Part shown: positions 46,493-55,683 of the stretch, piece after piece
Numbering within the stretch: position 1 is the first letter of the stretch
Layout of the letters: every line of letters starts with the position of its first letter
NCBI RefSeq assembly: GCF_016765695.1
Contig: NZ_JAETGO010000068.1
Coordinates: forward strand, 42,342 to 106,341
Length of the DNA stretch: 64,000 nt
Direction: 5' to 3'
Origin: Sporosalibacterium faouarense
Lineage (GTDB): Bacteria > Bacillota > Clostridia > Tissierellales > VENL01
Notes under the pieces: model-generated
Told to the model about the DNA's origin: nothing
Seen by the model: only the letters and a program-made list of their open reading frames with translations
The model's database searches: none
Translations under genes and position numbers: made by a program

Positions 46493-46607
46493 TATATATC
46501 TCCTTTTTTTAAGACTCTAATTATTAATTGAGCAAGATCCATAATGTTTATCTATTTATAATTTTGTAAGATTAAATATAAAGTAAGGAGCTTGCCTATT
46601 TACACGG

Positions 46608-48101
46608 TCACTTTAAACCTGAAGCTAACTTGGCTTTTTGTGCCAAGCTTTTAAACATTTTAGCATGAGACATGATTTTTTGCAATGTAATAACTACACT
46701 CTTACTATGTCCTTTTCTAACTTCATTTGCCAATAATTCGACCACTGGCTTTAATTTAGGAAATTGAGTAAGATATATTAGAGAAACCCAAATATTATCA
46801 ACCTCTTTTTTATCTCTATCTTCAACTCCCCAATATGCGTCATATTGTTTGTCTATATTACCATACATAGTCTTTTTCATTTCTTCCATTGTTAGATATC
46901 CATTTAATACTGCTTTTTCTACGATATCTGTCCCTGGTAAGAAATTTAACCCATGAATCTGCAATTCAAACGGATGTGCTAGTTCTAAGCAGAGCTCAAA
47001 TGTCTCTATTAAGCTTTCAGTTGTTTCAAAGGGATGTTGAAGCATAAGGTCATATATTACTTTAGGAACCTTATTATGGGATAATATTCTGCTAGCATCT
47101 ATGATATCCTCTTGAGTTTCTCCTCTATGAAAGATATCTTTTCTTATTTTAGGCGATCCACTTTGAATTCCTACTACCATTTGATATAACCCTGCATTAA
47201 CTAGACCTTTGACTGTTCTCTGATTTATCTTCAATGGATGCCCCCATATTTTAAATGGTAAATTAATTTCAGATTTATACCTTTTTTCAAATTCTTTAAT
47301 CCAATTAGGATCGTCTGAAAATATCTCATCCCAGAAATGAATTACTCTTAATCTCTTTATCCTATTTTTAACATCTTTTAACTCATTAATAACACTATCA
47401 ACACTTCTGAACCTAACATATTTGCCTTTGTGCATATATAACCTTTTTAAATTAATAGAACTACAATATGAGCATGTAAAAGGACATCCCCTTGATGCAG
47501 TCATCTCATAGACTATATCTTTTTCCTGGGGATCACCTATTTCAATTTTATTATTATGTATAAAGTAGCTTTCTTTGTTCATTATTTGTGGATAGCCCAA
47601 CTCGTCTAGATTACTTACTAAAGGTCTCACATCATTTATTTTAATATTTTTAGTTTTTGTTTCATATGCTAGATTTTCTACTTTTTCAATGTTTCCATTT
47701 CTATCTAATTCTCTTAACAACTCAACTAAAGCTAATTCTCCTTCTCCTCTAATTACATAATCTGCATACTTCATTGTATCCTTTGGAAATAGAGTAGGAT
47801 ATACTCCACCCCATATTATAGGAATATCACATTCAGCCTTTATGGCTTTATTGACCTGTATAACGGTCTCTAGATATAGTGATGACATAACACTTAATCC
47901 TATATAATTTGGCTTTACATCCTCAATCAATTTCAATAATAAATTTATCTCTACTTCACTACCTTTACTTGGTTTAACACTATTAAACTCTTTAAAATAT
48001 ACAATACTAGTAACAAACCCATTTTTATTTAAACTATTTGCTAGATATTTAACTCCTAATGCCTTTTCATTATAAAATCCAATTAATAATACCTTATTCA
48101 T
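46608..48101 (-). CDS. B12-binding-domain radical SAM protein
   Basis: A 497-residue protein with an N-terminal cobalamin-binding domain (NKVLLIGFYNEKALGVKYLA; GLSVMSS; IPIIWGGVYPTLFP; VIRGEGELALVELL). A radical SAM domain follows with ASRGCPFTCSYCSS (CxxxCxxC at about residues 203-210). Class B members methylate or rearrange unactivated carbons. The start is the ATG at 48101, 7 bases after GGAGGG. An in-frame ATG 14 codons upstream lies near a dispersed repeat and lacks a good site. The substrate is unknown. Confidence 0.88.
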   Translation of the reverse strand: MNKVLLIGFYNEKALGVKYLANSLNKNGFVTSIVYFKEFNSVKPSKGSEVEINLLLKLIEDVKPNYIGLSVMSSLYLETVIQVNKAIKAECDIPIIWGGVYPTLFPKDTMKYADYVIRGEGELALVELLRELDRNGNIEKVENLAYETKTKNIKINDVRPLVSNLDELGYPQIMNKESYFIHNNKIEIGDPQEKDIVYEMTASRGCPFTCSYCSSINLKRLYMHKGKYVRFRSVDSVINELKDVKNRIKRLRVIHFWDEIFSDDPNWIKEFEKRYKSEINLPFKIWGHPLKINQRTVKGLVNAGLYQMVVGIQSGSPKIRKDIFHRGETQEDIIDASRILSHNKVPKVIYDLMLQHPFETTESLIETFELCLELAHPFELQIHGLNFLPGTDIVEKAVLNGYLTMEEMKKTMYGNIDKQYDAYWGVEDRDKKEVDNIWVSLIYLTQFPKLKPVVELLANEVRKGHSKSVVITLQKIMSHAKMFKSLAQKAKLASGLK

Positions 48102-48127
48102 AAATAAACCCTCCAACTGATTTTCTT

Positions 48128-48200
48128 GATTGAGGAAATGCATATTTACAAATTAAATATATTTCTACATATAAAATTTTAGTATGCAATTTCCTCAATC
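48128..48200. repeat. Dispersed inverted-repeat element, best copy B
   Basis: A 73-bp element with near-perfect terminal arms GATTGAGGAAATGCATA and TATGCAATTTCCTCAATC (one extra T), enclosing an AT-rich core TTTACAAATTAAATATATTT and ACATATAAAATTTTAG. It could fold into a long hairpin. It lies in the divergent region between the radical SAM gene and hcp. It is the reference for the other copies. Confidence 0.75.
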
Positions 48201-48249
48201 ATTTAGATTATTTCCTATTTTATAGTATTTAAATACACTATTTCCTATT

Positions 48250-48267
48250 TTGTGATATACATCACAA
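48250..48267. promoter_or_regulatory. CRP/FNR-type operator upstream of hcp
   Basis: TTGTGA-TATACA-TCACAA is a perfect inverted repeat of the TGTGA-N6-TCACA class, about 190 bp before hcp. HcpR, a CRP/FNR-family activator of hcp in anaerobes, uses such boxes. Confidence 0.65.
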
Positions 48268-48453
48268 TTTACTTTGATAGCAATCACAGTGGTAGATTAC
48301 TCTATCAGATATCATATAGTTGTAAGGGATAAGCAAACATTTGATTTTACCAACTTAAGTACTTGTTACGCATAATAATCCCATAGATGCGTATTTAAAA
48401 TAAAATTTCAAGTGTATTTATAAAATACTAGATAAAATGAGGAGGTATTGTAT

Positions 48454-50100
48454 ATGAGTATGTTTTGTTATCAATGTCAAGAAGCATCAAAAGGTCAAGG
48501 ATGTACAGTAAGGGGTGTGTGTGGTAAACCTGATGATGTAGCTAATTTACAGGATTTATTAATCTATACTTTAAAGGGAATTTCATTCTACAATACTAAG
48601 GCTAGAAACCTTAATATTTTAACTGATGAAGCTGATGAGTTTATAATTGAAAGTTTATTCACAACTATTACAAATGCTAACTTCAATAAGGCAGAATTCA
48701 TTGAAAGAATTAAAAAGGCGTTAAGCTTACGTGAAGAAACTAAAAAATCTGTAGTTGAAGCTGGTGGAAATGTGGACGATATAAACCATGATTCAGCTTT
48801 ATGGTTTGCAAATTCTGTTGAAGCTTTTGAAGAAAAAGCTAAATTAGTAGGTGTTCTATCAACAGAGAATGAAGATGTAAGATCATTAAGAGAACTAACT
48901 ATTTATGGACTAAAAGGTATGGCAGCTTATTATCATCATGCCATGAATCTTGATAGTCACAATAAAGAATTAGATGCTTTTATTCAAAAAGCTCTTATTG
49001 CTACAACTGATGACAGCTTAACTGCTGACGAATTAGTTGCATTAGTTATGGAAACAGGTAAGTATGGTGTAGATGTTATGGCTTTATTAGATACGGCTAA
49101 TACTTCAACTTATGGTAACCCTGAGTTAACTAAGGTTAACATTGGAGTGAAAAATAATCCTGCTATTTTAATTAGTGGCCATGACCTAAAAGACATGGAG
49201 CAGTTATTAGAGCAAACTAAAGGAACTGGTGTAGACGTTTATACTCACAGTGAAATGCTACCAGCTAACTACTATCCAGCATTTAAAAAATATGATCACT
49301 TTGTTGGAAACTATGGAAATGCTTGGTGGAAACAAAACGAAGAGTTTGAAAAGTTTAACGGACCTATTTTAATGACTACAAACTGTCTTGTTCCACCTAA
49401 AGCTTCATATAAAGATAGAGTTTATGCAACAGGAGCAGTTGGTTTTGAAGGTATTAAATATATAGATAAAAACGAAAATGGAGAAAAAGACTTCTCTGCA
49501 ATTATCGAACATGCTAAAAAATGTGACTCTCCAACAGAAATAGAAAAGGGAGAAATCGTTGGTGGATTCGCTCATAACCAAGTTATGCAACTTGCAGATA
49601 AAGTTGTAGATGCTGTTAAGTCAGGTGCAATTAAGCAATTCTTTGTAATGGCTGGATGTGACGGTAGAATGAAGGGAAGAAGTTATTATACAGACTTTGC
49701 AGAGCAGTTACCAAATGATACAGTAATTCTTACTGCTGGATGTGCAAAATATAGATATAATAAATTAGAATTAGGTGATATAAGTGGAATCCCTAGAGTA
49801 TTAGATGCTGGACAATGTAACGACTCATACTCACTTGCAGTTATTGCCTTAAAATTAAAAGAAGTATTTGAATTAAACGATATTAATGAGCTTCCAATCT
49901 CATATAATATAGCTTGGTACGAGCAAAAAGCTGTAATTGTTCTTCTAGCTCTATTATACCTAGGAGTGAAGAATATTCACTTAGGGCCATCTCTACCTGC
50001 ATTCCTATCTCCAAATGTAGCAAATGTTTTAGTTGAGAAGTTTGGAATCGGCGGAATTACTAATGTAGAAGATGATATGAAAATGTTCTTAGGAGCTTAA
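48454..50100 (+). CDS. hcp: Hybrid cluster protein (hydroxylamine/NO reductase) Hcp
   Basis: A 548-residue Hcp carrying a cubane and a hybrid [4Fe-2O-2S] cluster. The N-terminal [19 protein letters not shown] is the CX2CX8CX5C class I cubane motif of strict anaerobes. Hybrid-cluster ligands are in [40 protein letters not shown] and DAGQCNDSY. It reduces NO or hydroxylamine for nitrosative defence. The ATG at 48454 lies 8 bases after GGAGG; a TTG at 48448 would be too close. A CRP/FNR-type site lies upstream. Confidence 0.96.
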   Translation: MSMFCYQCQEASKGQGCTVRGVCGKPDDVANLQDLLIYTLKGISFYNTKARNLNILTDEADEFIIESLFTTITNANFNKAEFIERIKKALSLREETKKSVVEAGGNVDDINHDSALWFANSVEAFEEKAKLVGVLSTENEDVRSLRELTIYGLKGMAAYYHHAMNLDSHNKELDAFIQKALIATTDDSLTADELVALVMETGKYGVDVMALLDTANTSTYGNPELTKVNIGVKNNPAILISGHDLKDMEQLLEQTKGTGVDVYTHSEMLPANYYPAFKKYDHFVGNYGNAWWKQNEEFEKFNGPILMTTNCLVPPKASYKDRVYATGAVGFEGIKYIDKNENGEKDFSAIIEHAKKCDSPTEIEKGEIVGGFAHNQVMQLADKVVDAVKSGAIKQFFVMAGCDGRMKGRSYYTDFAEQLPNDTVILTAGCAKYRYNKLELGDISGIPRVLDAGQCNDSYSLAVIALKLKEVFELNDINELPISYNIAWYEQKAVIVLLALLYLGVKNIHLGPSLPAFLSPNVANVLVEKFGIGGITNVEDDMKMFLGA

Positions 50101-50162
50101 TTTAAAGCAAATTATATAATTAATTGTATTATAAATATACTAGAACGATTATTAGCAATATT

Positions 50163-50193
50163 AAAGCAGTCACATAAATAGTGGCTGCTTTTT
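50163..50193. terminator. Terminator after hcp
   Basis: Arms AAAGCAGTCAC and GTGGCTGCTTT (one G-U pair) with a 7-base loop and a T-run; also usable by the convergent nuclease gene. Confidence 0.75.
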
Positions 50194-50212
50194 ATTGTGG
50201 TTTGTCTATTGA

Positions 50213-51367
50213 CTATTTTTTTATAGCCTTTCTAAGATTCTTTACTAGTCTATCCATATTACCATCAAACTGGATTAATCTAATATTCATCTCCCTTGCC
50301 CTATGGACAGTCGTACCCTTATAAGATTCACTAGTTGATACGAGTATTTTTACTACATTCTTTCCCCCTAATCTTTCAGAGTAAACGTGCAATTCATTCA
50401 AATCATCTTCATCGAATCTTGAGGTATCCTTACAAGATATGCATATAAGTTTGGAATCTATTGAAGCCATTACATCTAATTCATTTCTAATATCCTTAGC
50501 ATCATCATCCCACATAAAGAAAACTCCACTTTTAATATCATCGGCGTTTTTCACATCTTTAAATGCACTATAAACCACTGATTCAAGCCAGCTACCTGAA
50601 GTAAGAAAATATTTTTTTAGACCAATATTTCTAAACTTAAATCTCATTGATTTTTCAGTATTATAAAATATATTTATGAGACCCGTTCTATCTAATCTAT
50701 CCATAAAATCTATTAAGATTTTTTTGATATCATCCTTAACTCTATCCCATTTTATCAACATCTCAAGGGGCTTATCTAGAAAACTAAAGGATATAGTCGT
50801 TTTTCTATCAGCAAAGATCCTTGTAAACTCATGCCAAATATCTGTGTTATTTATTATATAGTTCACAATACCATATTTCATTAATATATCTATAGTAAAG
50901 CTATTCTCTGAGAGAATCTCTCCACCAGTACTTTCTATTATATCTTCAATTGATATATCAGTTAATTCTTTGTCTAACTTTAAAGATTGTTTTCCATCAG
51001 ATCTGAGCATAAATCCATTATCTATATCCATAGTTATATTATCAATTCCATATTTATGTGCACATTTAGAGGCTATTATCCCCATTACTCTACTTCCTCC
51101 CGATAAATTCACACATGAATCCTGACCTTTATACTTAGATATTATTTCTTCGATTACTAAAATACTATTCCCTTTAATCTTCTCTCCAACTACCTTTACT
51201 CCATCCATTCTTTCTTCTAAAAATTTTTTAATTTCATTAAATGTCTCTATATCTTCTCTTTTATTTTTAAAAATGAATACTATCACCTCAGGTCTAAATT
51301 TCATTATAGGAATAAGATTATCATTGTTATTCTCACTTAATAAGTTTATTAAAACCTTATACATCAT
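50213..51367 (-). CDS. CARF-PD-(D/E)XK nuclease, Card1/Can2-like (DUF1887)
   Basis: A 384-residue protein with an N-terminal CARF fold (ligand loop LSGGSRVMG at 88-96). A C-terminal nuclease domain shows GSWLES (258-263), NELDV (295-299; Glu296, Asp298) and CISCKD (309-314; Lys313). This is the arrangement of Card1/Can2, which cut nucleic acid when cyclic tetra-adenylate from a type III CRISPR complex binds the CARF domain. No CRISPR array or cas gene is in the window, so it stands alone here. It is monocistronic, with a degenerate copy of the dispersed repeat upstream. Confidence 0.85.
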   Translation of the reverse strand: MMYKVLINLLSENNNDNLIPIMKFRPEVIVFIFKNKREDIETFNEIKKFLEERMDGVKVVGEKIKGNSILVIEEIISKYKGQDSCVNLSGGSRVMGIIASKCAHKYGIDNITMDIDNGFMLRSDGKQSLKLDKELTDISIEDIIESTGGEILSENSFTIDILMKYGIVNYIINNTDIWHEFTRIFADRKTTISFSFLDKPLEMLIKWDRVKDDIKKILIDFMDRLDRTGLINIFYNTEKSMRFKFRNIGLKKYFLTSGSWLESVVYSAFKDVKNADDIKSGVFFMWDDDAKDIRNELDVMASIDSKLICISCKDTSRFDEDDLNELHVYSERLGGKNVVKILVSTSESYKGTTVHRAREMNIRLIQFDGNMDRLVKNLRKAIKK

Positions 51368-51410
51368 AATTGCCCCCTATTTTTGTAATAATATCCCTCA
51401 TATATAATTA

Positions 51411-51490
51411 TTTGAGGAAACTACCTATTTATAAATTAAATATTTTTCGTAAATTCGAATAATCTTTTGACGTGCAATTTCTTTACTTAT
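51411..51490. repeat. Dispersed inverted repeat, diverged copy C
   Basis: TTTGAGGAAAC at the left, CTATTTATAAATTAAATATT in the core and GTGCAATTTCTTTACTTAT at the right follow the order of copy B with many substitutions. Confidence 0.5.
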
Positions 51491-51676
51491 ATACTTTATA
51501 TTCTATATAATTTATGGAATCCCTTGCTATTTAAATTACATAACTATTTTTAAATCCCTTGCTTAATTTTTCGCTAGTCCAATAAACACATTCCAATTTT
51601 ATTTATAAAAACAATTCCGTCTTAGTATTTTACTACGTTTGCTTATCTTAGAGAAGAAATAAAAAAGAAATTTATT

Positions 51677-51705
51677 TTGATACTCGAAATAAATCATGAT
51701 ATAAT
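51677..51705 (+). promoter_or_regulatory. Sigma-A-type promoter of MATE gene
   Basis: TTGATA (51677-51682), 17 bp, TATAAT (51700-51705), about 50 bp before the start codon. Confidence 0.6.
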
Positions 51706-51757
51706 GATGAAGGACTGAAATTTTATTACTTACTGGTGAAGTAATTGGAGGAATAAT

Positions 51758-53119
51758 ATGAAATTCAAACAAAAAAGAGATTTAATACTTAATGGAAATA
51801 TGACAAAGGTAATCATTACCCTTGCTTTACCTATTATGCTCAATAATTTTATTCAAACTATATATAATCTTACCGATACTTTTTGGGTAAGTAAATTAGG
51901 GGAGACTGAAGTAGCTGCTATGACCCTTATTTGGCCTATCATTTTCTTTATGATGTCATTGGGAATGGGAGTTGCTATAGCTGGTACTGCACTTATTTCC
52001 CAATATACAGGCTCAAATGATTTAGAAGACGCAACTGAAGTAGCAGGTCAAGTTATATCCTTCACTTTTATAGCATCTTTAGTATTAGGTGTTATAGGTT
52101 ATTTTTTAACACCTTATATTGTTAAAGCTATGGGTGGCGAAGGAGAGCTTTATAATAGAGCAGTTGAATTTTTAAGTTTGATGTTATTAGGGCTTCCTAC
52201 TATGTTTGTTTTCTTTGGATTCAATTCAATTAAACAGGGGCAAGGTGATACTGTTTCCCCTATGATTTATGGTGGATTATCAGTTGCATTAAATATAATA
52301 TTGGACCCTATACTTATACTTTACTTTGACTTAGGTATCAGAGGAGCTGCAATTGCAACTATAACTGCTAGGGGTATATTTGCCTTATATGCTGTATATA
52401 GACTTTTCTTATCGAATGAAGGTATACGTCTTCATAAGAGACATTTAGCATGGAATAAAAAGGTTTTAACTAAGCTAATTAAAGTGGCATGGCCATCATC
52501 TTTAGGCCAGTCTACTTCTGCCTTAGGGTTTGCTATATTGAATATTTTTATAATATCCTTTGGCCAATCAACAATGGCTGCTTTCGGTATTGGAAATAGA
52601 ATCAATTCTCTAATTCTAATGCCTGCCATGGGAATCGGTAATGCTTTAGCTACAATAGTAGGGCAAAACCTTGGTGCAAATAACCTCCATAGAGCAAAAA
52701 AAGCGGTTAAAACTAGTGCAATATTATCTACTGTAGTTCTAGTTATTGGCGGGTCAATTATTTTTATGATTTCAGAGAGTGTAATAGGATTGTTTACAAA
52801 AGATCCTGACGTTCTTAGCCAAGGGACCTTTTACCTTAAATTAATAGTGACAGCTATACCTCTTATGGGCTTCTTCCAAATATTTATAGGAACCTTTCAA
52901 GGGTCAGGCCATACTATAATGGCAATGATTATTATGATGGGTCGACTTTGGGCAGTAAGAATTCCACTGATTATTATATTTAAGAACTATACTAATTTAG
53001 GTGCTAACTCAGTATGGTATGCAATGATTTTGAGTAATGCTGTAATTTGTTTAGTTGGTTTAGGCTTATATATGACTGGAAGATGGGAAACTAAGGTAGT
53101 AAAAAAGAGGGCTATTTAA
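51758..53119 (+). CDS. MATE-family multidrug efflux transporter
   Basis: A 453-residue protein with about 12 membrane segments, made of two homologous halves. Typical segments are ITLALPIMLNNFIQTIYNLTDTFWVSKLG (Asp at the cation site), GMGVAIAGTALISQYTG, QGQGDTVSPM, GIGNALATIVGQNLGA and QGSGHTIMAM in the second half. It exports drugs or dyes in exchange for Na+ or H+. It is a single gene with its own promoter and terminator. Confidence 0.94.
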   Translation: MKFKQKRDLILNGNMTKVIITLALPIMLNNFIQTIYNLTDTFWVSKLGETEVAAMTLIWPIIFFMMSLGMGVAIAGTALISQYTGSNDLEDATEVAGQVISFTFIASLVLGVIGYFLTPYIVKAMGGEGELYNRAVEFLSLMLLGLPTMFVFFGFNSIKQGQGDTVSPMIYGGLSVALNIILDPILILYFDLGIRGAAIATITARGIFALYAVYRLFLSNEGIRLHKRHLAWNKKVLTKLIKVAWPSSLGQSTSALGFAILNIFIISFGQSTMAAFGIGNRINSLILMPAMGIGNALATIVGQNLGANNLHRAKKAVKTSAILSTVVLVIGGSIIFMISESVIGLFTKDPDVLSQGTFYLKLIVTAIPLMGFFQIFIGTFQGSGHTIMAMIIMMGRLWAVRIPLIIIFKNYTNLGANSVWYAMILSNAVICLVGLGLYMTGRWETKVVKKRAI

Positions 53120-53131
53120 TCGCCCTCTTTT
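53103..53131 (+). terminator. Terminator after MATE gene
   Basis: Arms AAAAGAGGGC and GCCCTCTTTT overlapping the end of the coding sequence and stop codon. Confidence 0.8.
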
Positions 53132-53156
53132 CTTATGCTCTTATTCAAAGGATATA

Positions 53157-53198
53157 ATCTTGCACAAAATTTCAATATGCACTTTCCTTATTTATGTC
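53157..53198. repeat. Dispersed repeat, right-half copy H
   Basis: CAAAATTTCAATATGCACTT followed by TCCTTATTTATG resembles the right half of copy B. The left half is absent; it extends into the end of the cupin gene. Confidence 0.35.
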
Positions 53199-53535
53199 CT
53201 TCTTCTGGAACTATACAAATAAACTCAAACTTTTCACTACCATTGTTTTTGAATTGATGTAACTTGCCAGCAGGAACATATGCAAAAGAGCCTGCTTCCA
53301 ATTCATTGTCCTCTCCATCTAGATGCAATATTCCTTTACCACTAATTATATAATTTATATGTGGCCATGGATGAGTATGTCTTGGAGAATATCCTCCCTC
53401 TTCTAATTCGATTATTCTCATAACATGCCCTTCCCAGCCTTCCTTAGGTGATATTAGCACCTTCATCAATGCATTCTTTACCTCTGGGCTTTCAAGCTTA
53501 GTTCCATTCACATTTCTTTTATGAGAAACTATCAT
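53188..53535 (-). CDS. Small cupin-domain protein
   Basis: A 115-residue single-domain cupin. The first metal motif region is RHTHPWPHINYIISGKG (His-His, about residues 56-72) and the second is FAYVPAGKLHQFKNNG (His about 92). It probably binds a divalent metal; substrate or partner is unknown. It is too short for a full sugar isomerase. It has an AGGAGT site, and a copy of the dispersed repeat lies immediately upstream. Confidence 0.82.
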   Translation of the reverse strand: MIVSHKRNVNGTKLESPEVKNALMKVLISPKEGWEGHVMRIIELEEGGYSPRHTHPWPHINYIISGKGILHLDGEDNELEAGSFAYVPAGKLHQFKNNGSEKFEFICIVPEEGHK

Positions 53536-53559
53536 TTCTTACTCCTCCTTTATTTATAT

Positions 53560-53616
53560 TTGAAAAAATTGCATATTTACAATTTAAATATATCTTTGCA
53601 TACAATTTCCTCATCT
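53560..53616. repeat. Dispersed inverted repeat, copy D
   Basis: TGAAAAAATTGCATATTTAC, AATTTAAATATAT and TTTGCATACAATTTCCTCAT. Both arms are present with a shortened core. It fills the gap between the cupin and methyltransferase genes. Confidence 0.6.
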
Positions 53617-53628
53617 ATTATATTTTCC

Positions 53629-54765
53629 TTATTTTTTAGGTGGTCTTGGTCCATAATATTGATAATAATCTACTTTTATTCTACCATTATATAATTTTCT
53701 TTTTTTATCAGCTTTCTTTTTATAGTATTTTTCAAAATCTTCCTCAGAAGTTATAACATATTTAGACCAAGTATCTAGCTTATTAAACTTTATACCCATA
53801 GTCTTATATAATTCTCTTACTTCTTCCTTTTCTCCTAATCTTTCTCCATAGGGTGGATTACATATTATTACACCATATTTTTCATTAAGCCTTAATTTTG
53901 CCATATCTATACTCTTAAATTCTATACAGTCATCTACTCCAGCTTCAAAAGCATTATTTTCTGCTACTTCAATTGCCCTTTTATCTATATCTGAAGCAAT
54001 AATATTTATTTCTACATCTTGTCTAATAGCCTTTAACGCTTTTACCCTTTCTTCCTTCCATATCTTCTCACCAATTTGGGGCCATTCCTCAGATGCAAAT
54101 TTTCTATGTAGCCCTGGTGCCATATTTCTACCAATCATTGCCGCTTCGATTGGTATAGTCCCTGATCCACAAAAGGGGTCTACTAATAGTCTATTCTTAT
54201 CCCAAAAACTAAGCTGTATCATCGCTGCAGCTAGTGTTTCCTTAAGAGGGGCTTCTAAAGCCGTTTCTCTATATCCTCTTTTATGTAATCCCTCTCCACT
54301 GGTATCAATAGTTAAAGTCGCAATATTCTTAAGTAGGGCTACTTGAATAGTATACTTAGCTCCAGTTTCTTCAAACCAATCAACTTCATATTTTTCTTTT
54401 AGCTTTTCTACCACTGCTTTTTTTACTATGGACTGACAATCGGGAACACTGAATAATTTAGACTTTATTGATTTGCCTGTAACTGTGAATTCTCCATCTT
54501 GAGTAATCCATTCGCCCCAGGGTAATGCTTTTGTTTTATCAAATAACTCTTCAAAGCTTTCTGCCTTAAATTCTCCAATTTTTAATAAAACTCTATCAGC
54601 AGATCTAAGCCATAAATTAGCCTTGGCTATTCCTGAAAAATCTGACTTAAAAGTTACTTTTCCATTTTCTACAGAAATTATATCAAATCCTAAATCTGTT
54701 ACTTCTCTCTTTACAACTGCTTCTAATCCGAAGGTAGAAGTTGCTATTAATTCAACTGTGGACAT
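53629..54765 (-). CDS. THUMP-domain class I SAM RNA methyltransferase (RlmL/YpsC-like)
   Basis: A 378-residue enzyme. An N-terminal ferredoxin-like/THUMP region (about residues 1-160; STVELIATSTFGLEAVVKRE, LPWGEWI) is followed by a Rossmann methyltransferase domain. That domain has SAM motif I LLVDPFCGSGTIPIEAA (about 192-208) and catalytic NPPYGERLG (about 306-314), typical of N2-guanine methylation. Homologues modify 23S rRNA (RlmL acts on G2445 in E. coli; B. subtilis YpsC). Single gene, ATG with AGGAGA. Confidence 0.92.
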   Translation of the reverse strand: MSTVELIATSTFGLEAVVKREVTDLGFDIISVENGKVTFKSDFSGIAKANLWLRSADRVLLKIGEFKAESFEELFDKTKALPWGEWITQDGEFTVTGKSIKSKLFSVPDCQSIVKKAVVEKLKEKYEVDWFEETGAKYTIQVALLKNIATLTIDTSGEGLHKRGYRETALEAPLKETLAAAMIQLSFWDKNRLLVDPFCGSGTIPIEAAMIGRNMAPGLHRKFASEEWPQIGEKIWKEERVKALKAIRQDVEINIIASDIDKRAIEVAENNAFEAGVDDCIEFKSIDMAKLRLNEKYGVIICNPPYGERLGEKEEVRELYKTMGIKFNKLDTWSKYVITSEEDFEKYYKKKADKKRKLYNGRIKVDYYQYYGPRPPKK

Positions 54766-55161
54766 TTATATCTCTCCTAATAAAATATTCTAAGCTTTTT
54801 CTATTTAATTAACATTATACAGATATTATTGGAAAAAATCCATTATAGCATACTTTATACTAAGAGAAGAAATTTAGATATTGAAAATCACACTAAAATT
54901 AATATCTGAAACTGGAATCTTTATGTACTATATCATTAGTTTTACAGAAAAACTTCATAATACACATAACAAATTAAATCTTGCATAAGTATATATAGGA
55001 TTAAATTACAAAAGTTTCTCATATAATTGTTTTTTAACCCAATGAACAGAACTTCATGTAATTTTATCCTTTAATTTTATCCTTTTTTCTAAAAAAATGT
55101 TGTTATTAAAATTATTTGGGTATAAAATTATTAGTTCAAATTAATAAGGAGGAATTGTTTT
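54766..55161. other. Intergenic region before superoxide reductase genes
   Basis: This 396-bp AT-rich spacer has a possible promoter near the gene (TTGTTA 55100-55105, TATAAA 55121-55126, spacing 15) and a direct repeat of AATTTTATCCTTT at about 55060-55085. A stretch near 54985-55008 resembles one at about 59190-59213 (GTATATATAGGATTA). No gene seen. Confidence 0.4.
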
Positions 55162-55536
55162 ATGAAAAGTTTAAAAGATTTTTTACAAACGGGCGATTGG
55201 AAAGGCGAAAAGCATGTTCCTGTAATTCATGTACCTGAAAAAGTTAAAGCTGGAGAAGGCTTTGATTTAAAAATTTCTATTGGTGACGAAATTAAGCATC
55301 CTAATACTTTAGAGCATCATATTTCATGGTTTAAAGTGTTCTTCCATGCAGAAGGTAGTAAGTTTCCAGTTGAGCTAGGTACATTCCAATTTTCTGCCCA
55401 TGGCGAAGGAGACATGTTTGATGAACCAGTTAGTTTAACTCATGTTAAACTAAATAAATCAGGAACTATTCATGCTTTAAGCTACTGTAATATCCACGGA
55501 TTGTGGGAAAATAGTATAGATATCACAGTAGAATAA
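55162..55536 (+). CDS. Superoxide reductase, class II (neelaredoxin), copy 1
   Basis: A 124-residue single-domain superoxide reductase. It reduces superoxide to peroxide without making oxygen, using a non-haem Fe(His4-Cys) centre. Ligands are in EKHVPVIHV (about residues 14-22), IKHPNTLEHHISWF (about 40-53) and CNIHGLWEN near the C-terminus; Glu14/Lys15 match the EK pair near the active site. It lacks the N-terminal desulforedoxin domain, hence class II. A very similar gene follows 147 bp downstream. RBS AAGGAGGA. Confidence 0.94.
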   Translation: MKSLKDFLQTGDWKGEKHVPVIHVPEKVKAGEGFDLKISIGDEIKHPNTLEHHISWFKVFFHAEGSKFPVELGTFQFSAHGEGDMFDEPVSLTHVKLNKSGTIHALSYCNIHGLWENSIDITVE

Positions 55537-55563
55537 TTTTCTACTTAATTTATAGCTACTCTT

Positions 55564-55594
55564 AAGTGACCGTAACCAAAACGGTCACTTTTTT
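55564..55594 (+). terminator. Terminator between superoxide reductase copies
   Basis: Arms AAGTGACCGT and ACGGTCACTT with a T-run. The two copies are therefore separate transcription units or attenuated. Confidence 0.8.
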
Positions 55595-55683
55595 ATTTTC
55601 ATTTATATTATTGAAATTATAGGTAATAATAAATTAGAAATTACAACTTGATATAAATTAAATTTAGATAAGGAGGAGTAATC

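Larger units (their letters stand above)
51368..51757. other. Intergenic region between CARF nuclease and MATE gene
   Basis: This 390-bp region contains the nuclease promoter, a degenerate dispersed repeat (51411-51490), the MATE promoter (51677-51705) and a small leader hairpin, ATTACTT / AAGTAAT (51725-51746). No gene was found. Confidence 0.5.

Noticed and set aside
48102..48143. Upstream in-frame start for the radical SAM gene
   Set aside because: It overlaps the arm of dispersed repeat B and has no ribosome site, while GGAGGG sits just before the ATG at 48101.
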